A stretch of 64,000 nucleotides of DNA, from positions 1,178,001 through 1,242,000 of the forward strand of contig JAWNZC010000408.1 of assembly GCA_035771165.1 (NCBI GenBank). Reading direction: 5' to 3'. Source of the DNA: Paragorgia papillata. Lineage: Eukaryota; Cnidaria; Anthozoa; Scleralcyonacea; Coralliidae. The notes below the pieces were generated by a model. It was not told where the DNA came from. It worked only from the letters and a program-made list of their open reading frames with translations, and made no database searches. How positions within the stretch are numbered: the stretch's first letter is position 1; the number at the start of each line of letters is the position of its first letter. Shown here one piece after another: positions 20,706 through 31,635 of this stretch. A program made the translations under genes and the position numbers.

Positions 20706-21140
20706 GATTTTTGTAATGAGGGTAATAAATGTAATGTTATTAATAGGATAAACGAGAAGAATTAGGCAACGACAAGTAATGTTTGACCCCTCATTTCCAC
20801 ACAAGAGAAACTTAAATGAGATCAATACATGCCCACTCAGTAGTTAAAATTAATCCGATATTTAATCCAATTAATAATTTGCATACAAAGTTTGGTGACC
20901 CCAATATTTTTTTGCATTGAAACATTTTTTTTAAGTAAGCAATAATTTTTTGAATGCTAAACACTACGATTTTTCATTTTTTTTAAAGAATCTGCCACTT
21001 AAAGAAAAGTTTTATACAAAAAAGGCAATCAAAAGTCAGCAAACTTGTTTTTGAAATAAATGTAAATTTGTGGCAATTTTTATATGACCTTGTACTTGTT
21101 ATAGCAACATATGACAATCTATGGCTACGTCCACACGTAT
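20706..21140. other. Intergenic, AT-rich
   Basis: No gene. 20890-21015 (TTTGGTGACCCCAATATTTTTTT, TGCATTGAAACATTTTTT-like words) resembles the inner arm of the TTAA palindrome at 59411-60037, so it may be a decayed relative. Confidence 0.4.
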
Positions 21141-21142
21141 AC

Positions 21143-23312
21143 GTTTTCGCACAGGAAAAAACGGTCAAAAAACATTAATGGGAATTTGAATGGTAAATTG
21201 CTAATTCCCATTCAAATATCATTAATGGGAAAGTAGAACTGTTCCCATTAATGTTTTTGTTATAAAAACATTAACTAAAAAAAAATACATTAATGGGAAC
21301 AGTTCGACTTTCCCATAAAAAAATACATTAATGTATTTTTCAAAAAATACATTAATGGAAACAGTCCGACTTTCCCATTAATGGTATTTTGAAAAATCCA
21401 TTGATGATTTTTTTATAAATACCATTAATGATTTAATACAAGAACTAATGTGTTTTTTGTGAAACACATGAATGTATTTCTATTTACATTTATGTATTTA
21501 TTTGAAAAAACGTGAATGTGTTTAGGTTTCCGTTCATGGTTTTTATTCTAAAAACATGAATGTATTTCTATTTACATTCATGTACGATTGAAAAAACATG
21601 AATGTGTTTAGATTGCCATTCATGGTGTTTATTTAAAAACCATGAATGTATTTCTATTTACATTCATGTATTTAATTGAAAAAACGTGAATGTATTTTAA
21701 ATTCCATTCACGGTTTTTATTCAAAAAACATGAATGTATTTCTATTTAAGTCAGTTGAAACACCACGAATGCGTTTCGATCTCTATTGATCGAGTGAATT
21801 ATTGGTTTTATTAAATTATTTTTTTAATAATTAGTTTTATCTGGAAACTATTAATTGAGTAAACGTAGACGATACAGTTGATGAGGTGTAAACATGAACC
21901 GCGCAACATTTGAAGTCCGAAGAAGAACGTGGAGCTATAAAAAACAGATAAGAAACCGAACCAAAAACCATATAATAAATGGATTATTAACCTCTTTTAT
22001 ACTCTGTATCATGTACTGGAAAATATCTGCCTTGGGTTTTCCTCGCACAAACCTTGCTCCTTCGTCGCTCGGTTTATATAACTTAACTACATAAAAGATA
22101 AAGCCTTTTACTTTGCGTTGTACATTCTTTTGTGGAGGTCACTGGAGATCGACTTCCCTGATGGTTTTTGGAAACGTAAATGTTTCTTCACAACAGCAAC
22201 ATCTTCTCCACAAGCCTCTTTACTTTCATCTGCTACCCAATCAGATTAATTAAACCCACAGTAGGTCCACCGCAACTACACCATCAATCTTTTGCTCTAA
22301 AATTTGTTTAAATATTTATATATATACACATAAACCGGATAAAGTTTGAAATGACGATTGAGAAATTAGGAAATACAAACACATAATGGGCACAAAAACA
22401 TATATAGACACATGTAATTAAGCCCTAATCAAACGAGAACGCAAGTCATCGCAAGTTGGCAGTCACGAATTTCTGTGGCGGTCGTTCGAACACCCAAATT
22501 AACAAAATAAAGGTTTCATGAGTGTTTTAAATAAGTTTTAACTTTGTCACGGTACATAATATTTTTGGGAAATTATTCAGAGCGGCTGGCGTCCAAAGAC
22601 AAATAAAACAAACGGAAACAGTAAATAATATAAAACTTTTATCTTAAAAAGTCAGTAACTCAAAACTCAGTAATTGCAGTACTAGATACGGTGAAAATCA
22701 AATCGTTGTGATATTTTCGCACCTTTTTAAAAACTCACCTGTAATTTCGAATGCTGTTTCTCTCTCAATATGTTTCCTTATCCAGGAGGAAACTTCGTCG
22801 ACTGACGTTTCTCTCAGCTGCTTATTGTTAACCTCTACGAAATCGTCGCTATCCGAACTCATTTTCGATGAAAGAAATCGCCTAAAAACGCAAAACTTTA
22901 ACAAAACAACTTACTCTGATAATTGTCTTCAAAGAAATGAGAGCGAGTGCCTGGGGAACAGAGGTATTATGGGATATATATGGTTACCTGCAGTGGATGG
23001 AGTCGATGGACCATTGCTTAACATTTTACATTAATGATTTTACATTATCATGAATGTTTCCGTTGAAGAAATACCATTAATGGAAGTTAAAAACACATGA
23101 ATGGTAACTCTGTGAGCAATTGCTTGACATTTTACATTAATGATTTTACATTATCATGAAAGTTTTTTGACGAAATACCATTAATGGAAGTTACAAACAC
23201 ATGAGTGGTAACTCTGTGAGCTATACGAATTACCATTAATATGTTTTTTTAAGAATGTGAATTCATCAAAATCCATGCAAAATCATTAATGTTTTTCTCC
23301 CGTTTTTTCCTG
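21143..23312. mobile_element. ~2.2-kb element made of ATTAATG / CATGAATG sub-repeats
   Basis: Ends CAGGAAAAAACGG...AACATTAATG (21145-21178) and CATTAATGTTTT...CCGTTTTTTCCTG (23285-23312) are inverted. The left side has many ATTAATGGGAA words, then four ~87-bp tandem units each containing CATGAATGTATTTCTATTTA (about 21463-21750). The right side has two ~118-bp units with TTTACATTATCATGAA (about 23024-23225). The interior includes one small exon-like ORF (22861-22730, - strand). No transposase and no clear target duplication were seen. Confidence 0.6.
22730..22861 (-). CDS. Small exon-like ORF with SAM-domain-like start, inside a repeat
   Basis: From ATG at 22861 the - strand reads MSSDSDDFVEVNNKQLRETS, then VDEVSSWIRKHIERETAFEI, and reaches a consensus donor (CAG|GTGAGT) at about 22731. 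The second block resembles the first helices of a SAM domain (V-x-E-V-x-x-W-I). The acidic start and clean donor suggest a real first exon, either the element's own gene or a captured host exon. No matching second exon was identified upstream on this strand within the element. Function unknown. Confidence 0.4.
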
Positions 23313-23920
23313 TAATTTGAGCTCAATTAAACTGCGTGCATTTGAAGCCACGGCATGTTGACCACAACGTACTCAAGTCGTTGTCACCCAATTTAATATC
23401 GTACGATTCACTAAAATATCTTTCTATTTCTTCACGTTGTGGGAGGCTGCTTCTGACTGTTCCTTTCACAAGCCGTTTTACAAACTATACACCTTTTTCT
23501 GGGGGAAATAAGGGTTGTGGGGGGGGGGGGGGGGGGGGGGAGATTTACCGCCATCTTTGTTTATGTTTTTGAAGTCCCCAGACTCCCCACGACAACTCGC
23601 GCGACGCTTGCACAGACAAAATTCCCTGCTGTTGTTCTACAGCGGATTTTCACGGATAACATTTACCAATCTCGTACCCAGGCTCTTTCTGCACAAAACA
23701 AACAAAGATGGTGGCCATAATTTGGAATAAAGGAGAACAACGTCTCGCTGTTTGCAAATCTATTATATATAAATAATGCTTTTAAGCCATCGTTCATTTC
23801 ATTATATGTAAATAATGAATATGGGCACACGTTACTTTTCCTTATTTATATATAATTTTTTTAAGATACTTACTAACCGTGTTAGCTTTTTCTTATGGCG
23901 TCCATTTCATTATATATAAT
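23313..23920. other. Intergenic with a 22-bp G run and a CTCGTACCCAG repeat end
   Basis: Poly-G at 23519-23541 is flanked by short frames of no recognisable content. 23660-23735 (CTCGTACCCAGGCTCTTTCTGCAC...) belongs to the CTCGTNCCCAG repeat family. 23760-23900 is TATATAAATAATG-rich. Confidence 0.45.
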
Positions 23921-23922
23921 TA

Positions 23923-25345
23923 GTATAAATTTACAAGTTTCTATCACAAATCCTTGAATTTCATTGGCTATCGCAGGAGTTACTATCCGCTGTTAGTATA
24001 ATTTCATAGTGGAAAAGAGGCTTTCCAGCTTTCTGATTGGTCCGCTCACCGGTGAATCTGAGGCAATAGTGACCGCCTAGCGCGGTGACTATTGCATCAC
24101 AAGAAATAGTTTATCAAAAGCTAGTTTTGGAAAAGAGACTGGTACTTATTCAAGACTGCACTGACTTTACTCGTTTCAGTCTCCCCCTCGGAATTGTCAT
24201 TTTGAAGTATGAGATTTTAGAATTTGTCGATTCATTGAACAGTTGATTTTTTTTTCAAAATGGTGTCTGTGTTTTTGAAACAAACAAAAGAGCATAATAC
24301 TGAAAATATTTATCACTGAGATGTTGTACATATCAAATATCTTAAAAACAAAGGTAAGGAAGTATATTTTCTATAATTCTTCGTATTTTCTAGTACGTTT
24401 TGGTTAGGTTTTGGTCGTAGCGATGTTTTCGAAAACTTCGTCATGAGTGAAGAACATATTGAACATGAATTAAGTGCAAAAAGTCTGTAACACAAAAGCC
24501 AAAACACCAGAAAAAGCCAAATATTTTTAGCATATAGTTTTTGTTTCAACGTAATTGGTTTTTTATCAACCTCTGAAATTATACTAAAACAATTAGTCAC
24601 GTCAGTCTCGGTGACTATCGGTGTATTTACAGTCACCTCGACTTCGGTATAGAAACCTCTGGCGATAAGCCAATGAAAAGCCTTCTTTTAACGAAATTGA
24701 CCAATCACAAAATGCGTAGTATGTCACGAGCAATGATCACTAGAGCCAGCGGTAGTTCTGTTAAGCAACAATGGCGCCGAAATTCATAATGAGTGGGCAA
24801 ATGACAGAAGAAATTGAACATTTAGGCGAAGAAATAAGTTCTACAGAAAGCAAAATTGGCTACAAAATGGTTAGAATGGAAATTATTAATGGTAAGATCG
24901 TTAAATTGTTTATTTGTGTTCGCTTAAATTGAAATAACTGCAAACAAAACACATTTGAAAATTACGCTTGCTATTGACAAGATTTCGTGATGTAAACTAC
25001 ATGCTAAATTGATTGTTTCTTTCAACTTTTTGTCGTTTTTACAAATCAGCTGATGAGTGGATGTATATTGTTTCAATATTGTACATGAAAACCATGCTAT
25101 ATTATGCAAGAAAACTTTACTTTTCCATCAGTTACCGTACGGGCCAAGGAAATGTCCGAAATGACTCTTGAACGTTTGTTGTTGGCAGTTAAAAAATGTA
25201 TTAAACGAGCCTCATAGAATACGTTATGGTCGAGAATATAAGTTAACTTTTGTTGGTAAATTTATACTAAAACAATTAGACAACTCGCCCTAGCTCGTTT
25301 CTGCTCAGTAGAAAACTCGGGCTCGTTGTCTAAATGTTAAATAAT
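23923..25345 (+). repeat. Hairpin-tailed dispersed repeat, copy 2, interrupted
   Basis: 5' part at 23923-23992 (AGTATAAATTTACAAGTTTC...), then ~650 bp of foreign sequence with its own TAGTATAATTT / AAATTATACTA ends (23996-24590) and a GTGACTAT...ATAGTCAC palindromic tail, then the family sequence resumes at 24650 (AGAAACCTCTGGCGATAAGC). It ends in the same hairpin (about 25270-25345). Here the first coding-like segment is open from ATG 24772 (MAPKFIMSGQMTEEIEHLGE...) to a GTAAG donor near 24892. The second, from about 25125, reads TVRAKEMSEMTLERLLLAV and then hits a stop. Confidence 0.6.
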
Positions 25346-25650
25346 GAATTTCTAGTTATTGACGGTTTACTTATATTTAAATAATCAGCGTAAAAGTAAT
25401 TGATGAAATGTAAATAATTTTTTTTTAAAAACATAATTATTTATAAATAATTTATTAACACGTTTGATTATTAGTAAAAAATAATATTGCAACTTTAATT
25501 ATATATAAATCATAACTTGAAAAACTTAATTATTTTTTTGTAAATAATGAAGTCCGTTCAAATTTATTATTTATAAATAAGCGTTTGTTTTTAATTACTC
25601 ATTTGTATATAATGGAAAATATGACAACTATTTTGCTAAATAATAAATTT
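25346..25650. other. Intergenic, ATAATTATTTATAAATAA-rich
   Basis: Simple AT-rich sequence with repeated TATAAATAAT words. Nothing else seen. Confidence 0.5.
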
Positions 25651-25731
25651 ACACCACAGGGAGTTCTAACATGTATTTTTTGTTTTAAACAGTATATATA
25701 CATCCATACACACATACATATTATATATAAA

Positions 25732-27473
25732 TTACCGTATAGTTTAGTAGTGTCCTTGCTCTTGCCACTTGTTGTTCCAAAAACAGGCCGAATCAAGGAT
25801 TCAAGGTTTTCTCGCCAGGCAGCACGATCGGAAATTGCGGCCGTCGGCTCATTCTCGTCCCCAGAGCCCCTCTCCATGCTGGCGCGCTGGAAAGGCTCTG
25901 GGGGAATCCATATATCATCGCGATCTGATTGGTTGTTCAAATTCAAAGGCCTATAACGGAGCTTAGTTAATGTTTATAAATAAACAGTATTTGGAACACG
26001 AAAACTGACAACGAAGCACAATTCTAATCATAGTTTTAATCCGAACAATTTAATCGAACGTTTTTCAAAGCAATCAACCCGTTTCCCCATGCACCCCCTT
26101 CTCTCTTCCCTTCCCGCTCCGCCCTCGCGTATCTCCGGAGAGTATTCGGCTCGCTCGTCGGGGGCTCATATCGTCAGCGGTTTTATCGAACTCGGTCAAC
26201 AACTTTAGGTAAATTTACAATAACTATCACATTCTAACGTGCTCCCTTGGTTCGTGCATGCCGTACATATTAAGAATCTCATTGAAATATACAAGTCAAA
26301 TAAAAACGAATTATAAACGAACAAATTAAAGAGAACTACCTTCACTAAAAGAGGGCGTAAATACGAAGAAATTCCAATTTCCAACTTAACGCGGCTCTAT
26401 TGCCCGCTCTGAAGCAAACTCGTATTAAAATTTTAATCTTTTGCCCCGCCGAGTAAACGCGGTGATGAGCCACACTCGACAAGGACCTTCTTCGCAGGGA
26501 ATCTACCACAATCAGAATTGTTCCAAAGTCAAACGAGTCAATACGAGACAGCCAAAGCGCCAGAATCGAAAACGAAAACTGTCAATGATCTCGTGTCCAA
26601 CTCCCAAACCGCGAACTTAAACGCATGCGCTTTTGAAAGTCCGGTTTCCGGTTTTGAATTCCCCCAGAGTCTTTTCCGCGTGCCAGCACGGGAGAGGCTC
26701 TGGGGACGAGAATGGACTGGCGCGCGAGATGAATAAGGAGCGAAGGAGCGTTGTGGTACATGTGGGTTCAGACTTCATACGATAAAATTAGGAAGATAAA
26801 GGAAAATAATGGATCCGTTGAAGAGGATACTAGGGATACGATATTGTAGGATATCAAGCATTTACTGACTTGAAATCAAATATGGTGAAAAAATTAGACG
26901 AAGAACAAGGTGCGATCTAGTATCGTAAACGTCCATGTTAAATGACTAAAATTTGTTGTTTGTTGCCCAAAAGAAGTGGGGTTGGGTTTTTTTTGCAGAT
27001 GTGTGTACCCAATTGACCTTTAAAACGGATTTTAAAGTTCGAATCAGTCGTGGAAAGTATACTTGACAACTGAGGAAGTGACGAAGTGACATAAAACAAA
27101 CCCAATCAACTATGGAAGGTGAATAAATTTCTCAACTATCAGATAACTTTGATTGATTTTTTCTTTGTCTTGATTTTGTTTTTGGCTATATACGGACAGT
27201 TCACTTGTTATTGTTTTGCTTGGGTGTGCATGTGTTTAGAATTTAGTAAATTTCATCAAGCTCGGCCGACAACTCACGTGAGCCAGCACGCTCCGTACGT
27301 GGCCTGCGAACTGGCGAGTTGGCCGAGCGGGGGTTGAGTACGAGAAAATGACAAATGGAACGCAGGCTCTGTCAGGTGAGATTGTCTTGAATCCTTCTTG
27401 AATCCTTGATTCGGCTTGTTTTTGGAGCAACAAGAGGCAAGAGCAAGGGCACTACTGAACTAAACGGTAATCC
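25732..27473. mobile_element. ~1.74-kb element with ~75-bp TIRs, non-autonomous
   Basis: ATTACCGTATAGTTTAGTAG and GCCGAATCAAGGATTCAAG at the left are mirrored at the right by CTTGAATCCTTGATTCGGC and CTACTGAACTAAACGGTAAT-like sequence. An inner CTCGTCCCCAGAGCCCCTCT ... GAGAGGCTCTGGGGACGAG pair (25855-26712) looks like a second element inserted inside. The open frames here are TIR-derived. No target duplication is clear because the flanks are themselves repeat. Confidence 0.65.
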
Positions 27474-27593
27474 CCGAGCCCGTGAGGAGGGCCGAAGGCC
27501 CGGAGCCCGGGAGAGGGTGCTAATCTCGACACGCGTGGAGTCCACTTACACGCAAAATTACACGCGAGATGAAAACCTGAAAGTAATTCTGAA

Positions 27594-27618
27594 GCAAGTT
27601 GTGGATTTGATAATATAT

Positions 27619-27655
<37 letters not shown>

Positions 27656-27674
27656 TATCAAATCCACAACTTGC
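27594..27674. repeat. 19-bp perfect hairpin with a (TA)n loop
   Basis: GCAAGTTGTGGATTTGATA (27594-27612) and TATCAAATCCACAACTTGC (27656-27674) flank a self-complementary (TA)n tract of 43 bp. The whole unit can form a cruciform. Confidence 0.9.
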
Positions 27675-28719
27675 GCAGTTCGGATAGCAGGGTAGTGTTA
27701 ATTAACCTGTTAAATTATTCAAATTATTTAAATCTACGTCAGCAAATTATGATCATTATGAGTTCGGTTGGATCACCGATCACGATCATGACGAAAGAAA
27801 TCTTTGCCAGAAAAAATGGTTTCAGCTAAAATGTACATTAACATTACTATGGAAAAAGATCAAAGAAAGAAGGCTAAGAAGAGATGTGACAGCAATAGAG
27901 AAAGTAGAGAAGAGGCAACAATAAACATGACTTAAAACCACTGAAAAAAGCCTAAAAATTTATACAATAAAGACCGAAAACGATGCCGACCGAAATGTAT
28001 CTGAAAGAACAAGGATGTGTCCTGACACTGTTCAAAGCTGGTAAAGAATTCTGCTCTGGTGTATTCTACTTAACTCGAGAGAGAACGATGAAGAAATTTT
28101 GAAACAAACGACTTTTTAGATCATGAGGAGAACTTCCGAATGATGCCTTGTCATATTTATTTGTCAACAACGAAAAAAGAAACCGCGAACGAGAAAAACA
28201 ATCCGAAAAGAGTAGACTGAATTGGCAGTGTTTGTGGTGATATGAGCAGAAGAAAGTTTAATAATGGTAGGAGATTCGTATTTACCAGTTTAACTGAGTT
28301 AAAACGAAAAAAATCTTGAAAATGAAAATCAATATAAATCATATCTTGTCTAGCATTGTCTTTGGACGCTAGGTCGTTGGCATTGTATCTTTTCTTGGCC
28401 ACTATTTATATCTGTTTTTGAATGAGAATTTGTCATTCAGTTCATCTCGGGTTTTTTTTAATATAGACTATGCATGTTCTTTCGCCTTTCGGTCTGTCAA
28501 TACATGACAACAGATGAACTTTGCTAATTAATTTTCTGGGATGTTTTTCGGGGTGTGTGTGTGGGGGGGGGTGGTTGTTGTGTTAAAAATGCATATAAAG
28601 CGGGCGAGGGGTCGTTGCGTTTATGTATTTCTAGTTTATATATAATATGTATGTGTGTATGGATGTATATACTGTTTAAAACAAAAAATGCATGTTAGAA
28701 CTCCCTGTGTTTACACTTG

Positions 28720-30545
28720 GCGCCCCATAAATGTCAGATGCGGGGGCCCGAACGCGGGATGGTAAACCTATATAATAGGTCTTACATGAAGTACCGAGCT
28801 CTGACAGTTCTGCCAATACAAAATGGCAGCTGTTCAAGGGTCACATGCGGCTAAAAGCTGACCTGCACCAGACACTGCGTTAATACGTCATTATGGTTAT
28901 GGTAATATGATACACTTTGGGGACTCGCTGATCAATCATGTGAAGCATGTTTTCATTCTGTTGCAAGATTCCGATAAACGTGGTTTATTCTCTTCATCAA
29001 GTTCTTCATGGTTTATACTCTTGGAGTTGTTCGCTGCTCCTTTGCGCACTATACTTCAGCTTGGAAACATCCCAAACGTAAGTAGAGAAAACATAACCAG
29101 CCGACAAAAGCTAAACCGTTTAAAAAACATCTGAGAGAACGCGAAAATATCCGAGTTGAAACAGAACGTGAGTGGAAACTATATCGACTCGTTGTCTTAC
29201 TTAAAGATGTTTTTTCTGCGGTTCAAATTTTATCTTGTAAGTAGAGAGTATCTAAAACGTTTCTATTTTCAATTAACTGTTTTTTGATTTGTTAATAATT
29301 TGCACCGAGGGGTGCTAGTGAAACATGAGCCCCGTTGCGCTTCAGCGGTGCTATTTTTAGGCTGGTTCACGTGAGTGAAAACGAGGCTTTCTTATTAATA
29401 CTTGTTGCTTGCTCGTTTTAAAAACACGACAAATGAAAGCCGAACTGGTGTAAACAAGAAGCGACACGAAAAAGCTAACATTTAACAGGTAAGGCCGGCA
29501 AACACCGAAATACGAAACAGTCGGTTCTAGTGAACCAATAGCCATAAATTGTAATGATTATTCTCTACCTCAGTTCGCTGTTCCACTAATAACTATTCCA
29601 GCCATAAATTTCTTATTAACCTCGTTTGCTTGGTCTGTACAGAAAAACATGTGAGCCTTAAATGCGCAAAGCTTGATTCTTCATCGCTCCTGTGACGAAA
29701 ACCTCAGGCAAATACTTCCCCATTCATGCACTGGGTTAATAAATATTTATTACTAAACCACGAAACACCGAAAGCAGAGAAACACCGAAACACACATTTT
29801 TTTATTTATTTTCTTACGAAGTATAAACGAAACAGTATAAAATAACAACTCCGCCTAGCTTTTCGTTAAAAGCCATTTAGTTAAATCTATTGCAAGTCGA
29901 AGAAACTGACACCGCTCGCAAATTGAATGATTTATTCACTAAAAGCATACATGCATGACGAGAAATTTCTCAATTTTGATTGGCTAAGAGCAGTGCAGTT
30001 TTAAGGAAATACAGTGCAGAAAAAAGGAAATACAGACATTTGCAAATTTTTGCGGAAAGGAATAAGCCAATTAAAAACAATAAAACCTGAAAAGAGCCAA
30101 TCACGTTCTACAACGGATTTTGACGGGTGGCATTTTCCAACCTCGTGCCCAGGAATGCCCCCAGGCCCCTCCTGCACAAAATGGCCCATTCTGATGGCGA
30201 CCAAGATTTGAAACGGAGAACAATTTGTTAAAATGTGAAGCTAATTATTTTTTTAAATTGTCAAGTAAAGTACCTGCAAGAAAACTAGAAGATTTTTAGT
30301 GCTATTAGTAAACTTTCTCGAGTAGTGGTAGAAGCAAAGCTAGCAAAGCGTTTTTAAACAACCAAATATACGAGGAGAGGAGCGGACAGTGGACACTGCG
30401 AAAAGAAAACTGTAATGTAAAGTAAAGTACAGTTGACTTGAACATTTTTTCATGTATATTATTAATAAGTAATAGCATGGTTTTTCGTGCAATTTGGAAA
30501 AACATGCCCTCGTGAGTTTTTCAATTGTCTAAATTCTCTTCAGCA
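28720..30545. other. Intergenic with repeat fragments
   Basis: 28790-28880 shares words with 39.48-39.6 kb (GTCTTACATGAAGTACCGA, ATACAAAATGGCAG). 28907-29080 is an open stretch (HVFILLQDSDKRGLFSSSSS) running to AAC|GTAAGTA; a possible exon, but unsupported. 29600-29645 is half of the GAGG/GTCTGTAC palindromic family seen whole at 32.06 and 57.84 kb. 30120-30230 belongs to the CTCGTNCCCAG repeat. No complete gene was recognised. Confidence 0.45.
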
Positions 30546-30547
30546 CA

Positions 30548-30720
30548 TTGCCCAATCTCGTTCCCAGAGCCCACGTTCCCCACCAGGGAAACGAGAGACT
30601 GATGAGTGCTCTGAACGGATAGACTGAACCCAGTCTACTGAACGGATTATCAGGCCAGAGAAGGCCAGCGCCTCTCGTTTCCCACCCGCTGGGTAAGGGG
30701 AACGTGGGCTCTGTTTAATA
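30548..30720. repeat. MITE with GAGCCCACGTTCCCC inverted ends
   Basis: CAGAGCCCACGTTCCCCACC...GAAACGAGAG (30566-30596) is mirrored by CTCTCGTTTCCC...GGGGAACGTGGGCTCTG (30675-30714). The left end is shared with 8562. It lies immediately before the CxxC exon at 30738. Confidence 0.7.
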
Positions 30721-30737
30721 AAACCAAAATAACAAAG

Positions 30738-30923
30738 ATGTCGGACGACAAGACTCCAGTAAAGACGTTGCCGCGATCGATATCTTCGCCGTATGTGTGT
30801 AGATGCTGTAATTCGAGCTTCGCCAGCAACCCCATTGACTTGTTTGGGGAAAAGTCAAACAAGGAGAACATACTATCCAGATTCCGCTCGGATATTTACG
30901 CATGCGTACCTCAACCGGAATAA
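30738..30923 (+). CDS. Small ORF with ZAD-like CxxC N-terminus, repeat-borne
   Basis: 61 codons from ATG 30738: MSDDKTPVKTLPRSISSPYV, then CRCCNSSFASNPIDLFGEKS and NKENILSRFRSDIYA. The CxxC followed by S/DLFG and a helix (ENIL-x-R-F) resembles the first half of ZAD-like zinc-binding domains that start many cnidarian transposon and zinc-finger proteins. Only one Cys pair is present, so the second half would have to lie on another exon. An antisense copy of its 3' half sits at 8601-8722, showing that it travels with a repeat. Whether it is expressed is unknown. Confidence 0.45.
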   Translation: MSDDKTPVKTLPRSISSPYVCRCCNSSFASNPIDLFGEKSNKENILSRFRSDIYACVPQPE

Positions 30924-30959
30924 CAAGAATCCTGTGATTTGAAACGGATTATAGACCTT

Positions 30960-31137
30960 ATTCAAAAATGGCCGCCGAATTAAAATTATTTTAGTCCATA
31001 TAAATTAGCCCTTATGACCTCGTTTTAAAGTAAAAATTATTTTGAATTTCACACATGAAAACGAGTTCATAAGGGCTAATTTATATGTATATAAAATAAT
31101 TTTAATTCGGCGGCCATTCCTTTTACGAATGTGTCTC
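30960..31137. repeat. Palindromic MITE
   Basis: AATGGCCGCCGAATTAAAAT...ATAAATTAGCCCTTATG and its complement (CATAAGGGCTAATTTAT...ATTTTAATTCGGCGGCCATT) form arms of about 65 bp around a loop of about 45 bp. Confidence 0.75.
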
Positions 31138-31231
31138 GAAAACCTGTGTTTGGCGGCCGTTTTCTACTCCACATCTCCTACTTATCATTTTTTCTAATTA
31201 GTTTGTCTGGTGATGTTCAAACTAATCCCGA

Positions 31232-31635
31232 CTATGCGGTTCTCTTAACGTTTTGTGTCAAAATGTCAGAAGCTTAAAAGCAAATTACCATGACCTTCAA
31301 CGAATTGTGCCCTGAACAAACTTTCCTGTTTACAAGATATTGTTTATGGCAACAGTTTAGACGTTGTTGCTTTAGTAAAGACCTGGCTATCCAACAACAT
31401 TAGTGATGATGAAATCTTGCCTGTCGGATACAAGCTTGTTCGACGTGACCGAAGAAATGGTAAAAGGGGAGGAAGTGTCCTGTTAGCTGTGAAAGATTCA
31501 ATCAGATGTGAACCTACCGATTTTTCTTCTGACACATTAGAACTTGCCTCTGTCGTGATTAATCCGTCTTCTAATAAAGTTCTTGTGGCGCTGTTTGTTA
31601 TCGACCACCTGATTCTTCTAGTGAATTCTTGCATG
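31232..31635 (+). pseudogene. LINE APE endonuclease, N-terminal half
   Basis: Reads LNVLCQNVRSLKANYHDLQR, then after a stop and a shift DVVALVKTWLSNNISDDEIL, PVGYKLVRRDRRNGKRGGSV and LLAVKDS. The N-x-R-S-L start, the T-W-L target-selection block and RxGGGV-like GKRGGSV are typical of AP-endonuclease domains of Jockey/CR1 LINEs. It breaks off at GAATTCTTGCATG, where another LINE copy inserted, and resumes at 32876. Confidence 0.75.

Larger units (their letters stand above)
25655..28715. repeat. Nested inverted-repeat complex, outer arms
   Basis: The outer arms are 25655-25731 (CAGGGAGTTCTAACATG, TTTGTTTTAAACAGTATATA, CATCCATACACACATACATA) and the reverse complement at 28637-28711. Inside lies a second inverted pair (25732-25806 / 27399-27473), a third (25852-25906 / 26660-26712), a small palindrome at 27258-27330, and a 19-bp hairpin around (TA)n at 27594-27674. 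The ~1-kb stretch 27690-28560 has no recognisable gene. Confidence 0.65.

Noticed and set aside
25585..25966. 123-aa + and 115-aa - frames
   Set aside because: They run through TIRs of nested MITEs, include (TACA)n sequence and overlap on opposite strands.
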